A DNA stretch of 39,049 nt, taken from Algicola sagamiensis DSM 14643 (lineage in GTDB: Bacteria > Pseudomonadota > Gammaproteobacteria > Enterobacterales > Alteromonadaceae). Shown one piece after another: positions 34,306 to 39,049 of this stretch. The notes below the pieces were generated by a model. That model ran no database searches. It was not told the origin of the DNA and saw nothing but the letters and a program-made list of their open reading frames with translations. Every line of letters starts with the position of its first letter. The first letter of the stretch is position 1. The stretch covers positions 1 to 39,049 of the forward strand of contig NZ_KB894510.1 in assembly GCF_000374485.1 (NCBI RefSeq), in the 5' to 3' direction. Both the position numbers and the translations under genes were made by a program.

Positions 34306-37300
34306 ATGAAAGACACCACACAAGAAAAAGTATTTCAGGACGATATCATCAGTCAGATGGTTGCTAATGGCTGGGTGCAAGGTACTGGCGAAGGCTATAA
34401 CCGTGATTCAGCATTGTATGAAGCAGATGTGCTGACCTTTATCAAACAGACGCAACCGAAAGAATGGGAGAAGTTCTGCAAAGTTTTCCCGACTGACTCA
34501 GAGCGTCACTTTCTTGATGCCTTGGTCACGCAGCTTAAAAAAGCCGATGAGAACGCAACTGACCGCGCATCCCGTACCTTTGGCACCTTGGGAGTACTGC
34601 GTCATGGTTTGAAAATCCGTAATGCGCGTTTTGGATTGTGTCAGTTCAAGCCAGAGCATCACCTCAACCCTGAAACCTTGGCGCGTTATCAGCACAACAT
34701 CTGCCGTATTGTCCCAGAGCTGGTTTACAGCCCGCACGCGACTCAAGAACAAGAATTGGAAACGGGTAAAAAGGCTAAGAACTGGCGAATTGACTTAGTG
34801 CTGTTCGTTAATGGTTTACCCGTCTCTACCCTTGAGCTGAAATCTGAGTTCAAGCAGGCTGTAGAAAACGCGATTGCGCAGTATAAGCGAACCCGTCGAC
34901 CGAAAGACCCAGCCACCAAAAAGCCGGAGCCACTGCTCAGCTTTAAACGCGGTGCGTTAGTGCATTTTGCGGTAAGCCAGTATGAAGTTCACATGGCTAC
35001 TAAACTGGTAGGTGAAGAGACATTCTTCCTGCCATTTAATAAAGGCACCCATGATGGCGGCAAGGGCAATGATATACCAGAAGATGAAAACCGTTACGCC
35101 ACAGACTACCTATGGAATGAAGTATTAGCCCCAGATAATCTACTCAACATCATCGGACGCTTTATCCATCTTCAAATCGAAGAAGAGGAAGACTGGGAAG
35201 GGCGTAAAACCAAGAAAGAAACTCTGATCTTCCCACGTTATCACCAGTGGGATGTAGTAAACAAGCTGGTTAATGCCGCGTTCGAAGAGGGCACAGGCAA
35301 TAAATACCTGATCCAACACAGTGCAGGGTCAGGCAAATCGAACTCGATTGCGTGGACTGCACACCAACTCTCGACACTGTACGACGCCAGCGGCAACAAG
35401 CAGTATGATTCGGTGATAGTGGTGACAGACCGTACCGTACTGGATGACCAACTACAAGACACCATCTACCAGTTTGAACATGCGGATGGTGTAGTGGGGC
35501 GCATCAACCATAAAGAGGGAGATGGCTCTAAATCAGAAAAGCTGGCAACTGCATTGGAAGCCTCTCAGCCAATCATCATCGTGACGATTCAAACATTCCC
35601 GCACGTGTTAAAGGCGATTGAGAATTCAACGTCACTGAAAGAGTGTCGTTACGCCGTCATCGCCGATGAAGCGCACTCGTCACAAACAGGCGCAACCGCT
35701 CGCCAGCTCAAAGAGGTGTTAATGACCGATGAGGCCGACGATGATACTGAACTGTCATCAGAAGACATTCTGGATGCCACGATTGCTGCGCGTCGAGGAA
35801 GTACTAACCTGAGCTATTATGCATTTACCGCGACACCGAAAGCCAAGACTCTGGAGTTGTTTGGGCGCAGACCCGAACCAGAGCAACCCGCGTCTAAACG
35901 TAACTTACCAGCGGCTTACCATATCTACTCAATGCGCCAAGCGATTGAAGAAGGTTTTATCCTTGATGTGTTAAGGAATTACACCAACTACAAAGTGATT
36001 TATCAGCTGAAACAAAAGCTTGAAACAGAAGATAAAGAAGTAGATTCAGGAAAAGCCAAGGTGAAGCTCAATAACTGGGTGCGCCTGCATGACCACAACA
36101 TCTCACAGAAAGTTAAAGTCATTATCGAACACTTTAAAAAGAACGTGATGGGTTTATTGGGTGGTCAAGCGAAAGCGATGGTGGTCACTAGCTCACGCAA
36201 AGAAGCGGTTCGTTATAAACTTGCTTTTGATAAGTATGTGGCAGAGCATGGTTACGCGGGCATACGTGCAATGGTGGCGTTTTCTGGTGAAGTTGAGTTT
36301 AACGATACTGATCCAGATAGCACTACATTGATGGATCAGAAGTTCACCCAGCACAATATGAACCTTGATCTCAAAGGTCGTGAGTTACGTAAGGCCTTTA
36401 ACAGCGATGATTACCAAATCATGTTGGTTGCTAATAAATTCCAAACGGGTTTTGACCAACCGAAACTCTGTGCCATGTATGTTGATAAAAAGCTTGCTGG
36501 CGTTGAGTGTGTACAGACTCTCTCTCGCTTGAATCGTACTTATCAAGGTAAAGCAGAGTGCGGCACCTTTGTGCTCGATTTCTACAACGATCCGCAAGAC
36601 ATCCTCGATGCTTTTCAGCCATATTACCAAGTGGCAGAACTTGATGATGTGTCTGATCCTGACAAGATTTTTGATCTCTCAGAGAAGCTGCGTGCCAGTG
36701 GCATTTTCTTATGGACAGAAGTAGAGCAGTTTGTTGATGCTTTCTTTACCAAGAACAAATCCCATGCAGTGATCAGCAACATCTGTAAGCCTGCTGTAGA
36801 CCGTTGGCGCAAGCGTTACACTTCTGCGGTAGAAGCATACGTTCATGCTAAAAACGTGTTTGAACGCACCAAGAAAACGGGCGATGCGGTGTTAATCGCT
36901 AATGCCGAAAACACCTTTAAAGAATGTAAGCAAGAGAAAGATCGCCTCGAGATTTTCAAAAAGGATTTAGGCAGCTTTGTGCGCTTCTATGAGTTTATGT
37001 CGCAGATTGTCGAATACGACGATAAAGAGCTAGAGAAGCTGAGCCTGTATGCACGCCACCTTCGGCCAATGTTAAGGGAAAAAGTGATTGAAGAGGATGA
37101 GCTGGATCTTGATCATGTGGTGATGAGCCACTATCGTCTGTCGAAGATCCGTCAACAGGACATTCAGCTTCAAGAGAACTCGTTGGAATACAAACTCCAA
37201 CCGAGCAATAGCGTTGGTTCAGCCAAGCCAAAGGACAAGAAAGAAGAGTTCCTGTCCCACATCATCGAGCGACTCAACGAGGTGTTTGTTACCGACAACC

Positions 37301-37557
37301 TGACCGACAAAGACATGATCAACTATGTTTTTACGGTGCGAGACAAACTAACGGAAAACGAGACGGTAATGAGCCAAATTGCCAACAACACCCGCGAACA
37401 AGCGATGCTAGGCGATTTTCCGCGTGCAATTGATGATGCGATTTTGAATAGTAATGAAGCGCACCAAGAACAGATGATGCAGTTGTTGTCTGACCCGAAC
37501 AAAACCAAACAATTTGCGCGGGTTATCTTCGATATGTTGAGTGGGGATAAAGGGTAA
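34306..37557 (+). CDS. hsdR: Type I restriction enzyme subunit R (nuclease and translocase)
   Basis: 1083 residues, full length. The PD-(D/E)XK nuclease is near the N-terminus with Asp163, Glu177 and Lys179 (IDLVLFVNGLPVSTLELK). Superfamily 2 helicase motifs follow: Walker A SAGSGKS (about 339-345), Walker B DEAH (454-457), motif III FTATPK, then motifs V/VI LVANKFQTGFDQPKLCAMYVDK and QTLSRLNRTYQGK. The C-terminal helical domain contacts the M2S core. It translocates DNA and cuts unmodified DNA. The terminator and 84-base gap after hsdS suggest separate control from hsdMS. All motifs are intact. Confidence 0.97.
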   Translation: MKDTTQEKVFQDDIISQMVANGWVQGTGEGYNRDSALYEADVLTFIKQTQPKEWEKFCKVFPTDSERHFLDALVTQLKKADENATDRASRTFGTLGVLRHGLKIRNARFGLCQFKPEHHLNPETLARYQHNICRIVPELVYSPHATQEQELETGKKAKNWRIDLVLFVNGLPVSTLELKSEFKQAVENAIAQYKRTRRPKDPATKKPEPLLSFKRGALVHFAVSQYEVHMATKLVGEETFFLPFNKGTHDGGKGNDIPEDENRYATDYLWNEVLAPDNLLNIIGRFIHLQIEEEEDWEGRKTKKETLIFPRYHQWDVVNKLVNAAFEEGTGNKYLIQHSAGSGKSNSIAWTAHQLSTLYDASGNKQYDSVIVVTDRTVLDDQLQDTIYQFEHADGVVGRINHKEGDGSKSEKLATALEASQPIIIVTIQTFPHVLKAIENSTSLKECRYAVIADEAHSSQTGATARQLKEVLMTDEADDDTELSSEDILDATIAARRGSTNLSYYAFTATPKAKTLELFGRRPEPEQPASKRNLPAAYHIYSMRQAIEEGFILDVLRNYTNYKVIYQLKQKLETEDKEVDSGKAKVKLNNWVRLHDHNISQKVKVIIEHFKKNVMGLLGGQAKAMVVTSSRKEAVRYKLAFDKYVAEHGYAGIRAMVAFSGEVEFNDTDPDSTTLMDQKFTQHNMNLDLKGRELRKAFNSDDYQIMLVANKFQTGFDQPKLCAMYVDKKLAGVECVQTLSRLNRTYQGKAECGTFVLDFYNDPQDILDAFQPYYQVAELDDVSDPDKIFDLSEKLRASGIFLWTEVEQFVDAFFTKNKSHAVISNICKPAVDRWRKRYTSAVEAYVHAKNVFERTKKTGDAVLIANAENTFKECKQEKDRLEIFKKDLGSFVRFYEFMSQIVEYDDKELEKLSLYARHLRPMLREKVIEEDELDLDHVVMSHYRLSKIRQQDIQLQENSLEYKLQPSNSVGSAKPKDKKEEFLSHIIERLNEVFVTDNLTDKDMINYVFTVRDKLTENETVMSQIANNTREQAMLGDFPRAIDDAILNSNEAHQEQMMQLLSDPNKTKQFARVIFDMLSGDKG

Positions 37558-37610
37558 GGAAGTTGACTTTGTGATGAAAGGGCTGATTGGATCAGCTTAA
37601 AGTAATTTGA

Positions 37611-38142
37611 GTGAATTGGGTGGGCCAGTTTATGGCTGGCTCATGCCTTAGGATATTCAGTTCTTTCCGTTCATTCAAACGGTTCTTTCAAGCGCTCCAT
37701 GCAGCCCGTAAAACCAAGCAAGGTTTTAAAATTGCACTGACAGTTGAAGAAACCCGCGAGAATTCCCTCAAATTCTGTGACATCGTAAAAACCCAAGGTA
37801 ACGGAACGCATCCGAAGCGCTTGTATGTGATCATTGAAGAATTACCCCAAGTGACGAAATCAGTCGGCAAAGAAAGCGGCCCATATGGCTGGTTACTGAC
37901 TGTTGGTCGGAAATTTGGGTTTATCGTGCATAGTATTGGTCAGAGATCAGTTGAGATGTCTAAGACTACGTTGTCACAGAGTCCTTATATGGATTGGAGT
38001 CCAGATGAGCCGTGCTGATGCTGAGAGGATGGCTAAGGAGGCGGATATTCAGGTTGATAACATCTTACAACTAGAACCACTCGAATATTACTTTAAATCC
38101 CCCGGAGTTGGAAAACATAGTAAAGGTTTACTAAAAATCTAG
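37611..38142 (+). pseudogene. HerA/FtsK-superfamily ATPase fragment, frameshifted
   Basis: Two frames together make one protein. Frame A (37611-38018) contains SFRSFKRFFQALHAARKTKQG, a Walker B-like RLYVIIEELPQV and GRKFGFIVHSIGQRSVEMSKTTLSQSPY. It then runs into an early stop, while a second frame continues WIGVQMSRADAERMAKEADI...LEPLEYYFKSPGVG to the TAG at 38142. The switch is at about 37985-37992 and one extra base explains it. The Walker A end is missing, so the gene is truncated as well. The EE, GRK(F/Y)G and HSIGQR features resemble HerA/FtsK-type ATPases, including packaging ATPases of tailless membrane-containing phages. Family assignment is by eye and moderate at best. Confidence 0.55.
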
Positions 38143-38169
38143 TTGTTAAATATTTGAAGGGGATAGGCC

Positions 38170-38316
38170 ATGAAAGATTTTTTTTCGGGGTATAAACGCG
38201 TGATATTTTTTGTGGCACTGATAGCTTTTTTCCCGGCTGTAGTAGAATTTACGATAAAGATATCAAGAGATTTTGAAACGGGTTTCCTCAATTGGAGGGA
38301 GAGAATTGATAGTTGA
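38170..38316 (+). CDS. Small single-pass membrane protein
   Basis: 48 residues, too short for routine calling. The ATG at 38170 has a good ribosome binding site (AAGGGG, about 7 bases upstream). MKDFFSGYKRVIFFVALIAF leads into FPAVVEF, a membrane helix at about 11-27, followed by a charged tail ending NWRERIDS. It lies 27 bases after the ATPase fragment. A tiny membrane protein after a packaging-type ATPase would fit a phage-like block, but the function is unknown. Confidence 0.5.
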   Translation: MKDFFSGYKRVIFFVALIAFFPAVVEFTIKISRDFETGFLNWRERIDS

Positions 38317-38486
38317 TTCTACAGTCGTAATTAACAAAACAGCAGATATTCCCATTTAACACTCATCATTGATTTTTCAATGAATGTTTAGAGTTTAAGT
38401 TATTGTAATAATAGTTTTTACCTACTTTCATATATGTGTAATAAATGAGAAAATCTTGCTTCGGAGTTTTATCAACGGAGCAATAA
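38317..38486. other. Short AT-rich gap in the mobile region
   Basis: 170 bases between two small ORFs. AT-rich, with ATTCCCATTTAACACTCATC and a partly self-complementary stretch, AATGATTTTTCAATG-like, near 38360-38390. I see no gene or clear promoter. Confidence 0.3.
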
Positions 38487-38668
38487 ATGGCCCAACAAAA
38501 ACAGACTGTCATTGTCAAGAAGACACCGAAAACGGAAAACAAAACTTCTAAGGAAGATTTACTTACCTTGATTCCGCAGAAATTGAACTAGCCATTTCTC
38601 AAATGGAAAAAGCTTACGCGAGAGACAATTCAAACCATTATGTGATTTACGAATATGAAGAGGTATAA
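38487..38668 (+). pseudogene. Small basic protein gene, probably frameshifted
   Basis: The ATG at 38487 has CGGAG 6 bases upstream and gives MAQQKQTVIVKKTPKTENKT then a stop at 38589. Another frame opens over the end and continues TYLDSAEIELAISQMEKAY then ARDNSNHYVIYEYEEV to the TAA at 38666-38668, which looks like real coding sequence. A slip near 38552-38562 would join them into a protein of about 60 residues. The family is unknown. Two overlapping small genes are an alternative. Confidence 0.4.
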
Positions 38669-38670
38669 GT

Positions 38671-38784
38671 TTGAGCAAGGATGTTAAAGTCTTCATAGAC
38701 AAAGTATTTTATGAGTATGTACCGCAAGATAAAGCAAAGGAACTTGCACAAGAGAGCTATAGTCAAATCTGGTGTATGACATGA
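38671..38784 (+). CDS. Small ORF cut short by the IS256-family element
   Basis: A TTG at 38671 with AGAGG 7 bases upstream starts SKDVKVFIDKVFYEYVPQDK then AKELAQESYSQIW. The last codons (CMT, stop at 38784) fall at the edge of the insertion sequence, so the natural C-terminus is probably lost. It follows the previous small gene by two bases, as in a phage or plasmid operon. No family recognised. Confidence 0.4.
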   Translation: MSKDVKVFIDKVFYEYVPQDKAKELAQESYSQIWCMT

Positions 38785-39049
38785 TCATGCAGCATCCTGT
38801 TGATCATCCGACGTTACTTTTTCTCCATCCTTGAATTCGATCCCTGCAATGACATCAGCTAGAAGGCGGTAGCCTCTCAATCGACGCCATTTATTTTGTG
38901 CGGTTACCAGCAGCTTATAAGCCATCGCCAGTGTCGTTTTTCGACTGCCACCATGCTTACTTTTCGTGGTTCTTAAACGAACCGTCGCAAACACGGACTC
39001 GATTGGATTTGTCGTTCGAATATGTTGCCAGTGCTCCGCTGGAAAGTCG
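38770..39049 (-). mobile_element. One end of an IS256-family insertion sequence
   Basis: The transposase stop at 38785 is close to the element's end, and the neighbouring small ORF changes character at about 38770, so the boundary is probably 38768-38784. I could not recognise the terminal inverted repeat because the partner end is outside the window. Confidence 0.6.
38785..39049 (-). CDS. IS256-family transposase, C-terminal fragment (cut by window end)
   Basis: Minus strand, open to the right edge of the window. It reads DFPAEHWQHIRTTNPIESVF then ATVRLRTTKSKHGGSRKTTL and LVTAQNKWRRLRGY, the conserved C-terminal part of Mutator/IS256-type transposases (TTNPIES is diagnostic). It ends with an acidic tail SDDQQDAA and TGA at 38785-38787. 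Most of the gene lies outside, so I cannot judge whether the element is active. Confidence 0.92.
   Translation of the reverse strand, partial: DFPAEHWQHIRTTNPIESVFATVRLRTTKSKHGGSRKTTLAMAYKLLVTAQNKWRRLRGYRLLADVIAGIEFKDGEKVTSDDQQDAA

Overview
The window looks like a chromosomal segment of a marine gammaproteobacterium, most like Vibrionaceae. The basis is protein resemblance by eye (ExoI, QueC/QueE, RmuC, ThrS, IF3 with an ATT start, L35, L20, an AcfD/SslE-like M60 lipoprotein), moderate G+C and the thrS-infC-rpmI-rplT gene order. Species cannot be fixed from the sequence alone.

Layout. 1-950: the 3' end of an IS3-family transposase with its right terminal repeat, then a 5'-truncated, frameshifted nucleotidyltransferase remnant. 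945-3290: a small lipase-like hydrolase and three exported proteins of unknown function. 3343-8203: housekeeping genes: sbcB (exonuclease I) and queC on the minus strand; queE, an NTF2-like gene and rmuC on the plus strand. 8252-14382: signalling: a membrane GGDEF-EAL protein diverging from a compact chemosensory operon (CheY, STAS, CheA, CheW, CheW) with no receptor, CheR or CheB. 14383-17750: the translation cluster thrS-infC-rpmI-rplT. The thrS leader carries a hairpin that copies a tRNA-Thr(GGU) anticodon arm, a probable autoregulatory operator.

17942-19754 holds what I consider the best candidate for a novel system: a SAM-dependent methyltransferase followed 4 bases later by a cyclodipeptide synthase (AlbC-like, NYH type). 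This two-gene unit could make a methylated diketopiperazine from aminoacyl-tRNAs. 19967-23125: a YgiW/YdeI-type OB-fold protein, a LysR regulator diverging from an exported metallo-beta-lactamase-fold protein, and an ABM monooxygenase. 23386-29583: accessory exported enzymes, namely an M60 (AcfD/SslE-like) lipoprotein metalloprotease and a zinc phospholipase C / P1-nuclease-like protein with a C-terminal PPC domain, plus small proteins.

30134-39049 is a mobile defence region: an N-terminally broken HigA-type antitoxin, a complete type I restriction-modification locus (hsdM, hsdS, hsdR), a frameshifted HerA/FtsK-like ATPase fragment with small membrane and basic ORFs (a possible phage or plasmid remnant), and the 3' end of an IS256-family transposase. 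Both window ends lie in insertion sequences. I saw no tRNA, rRNA or CRISPR array.
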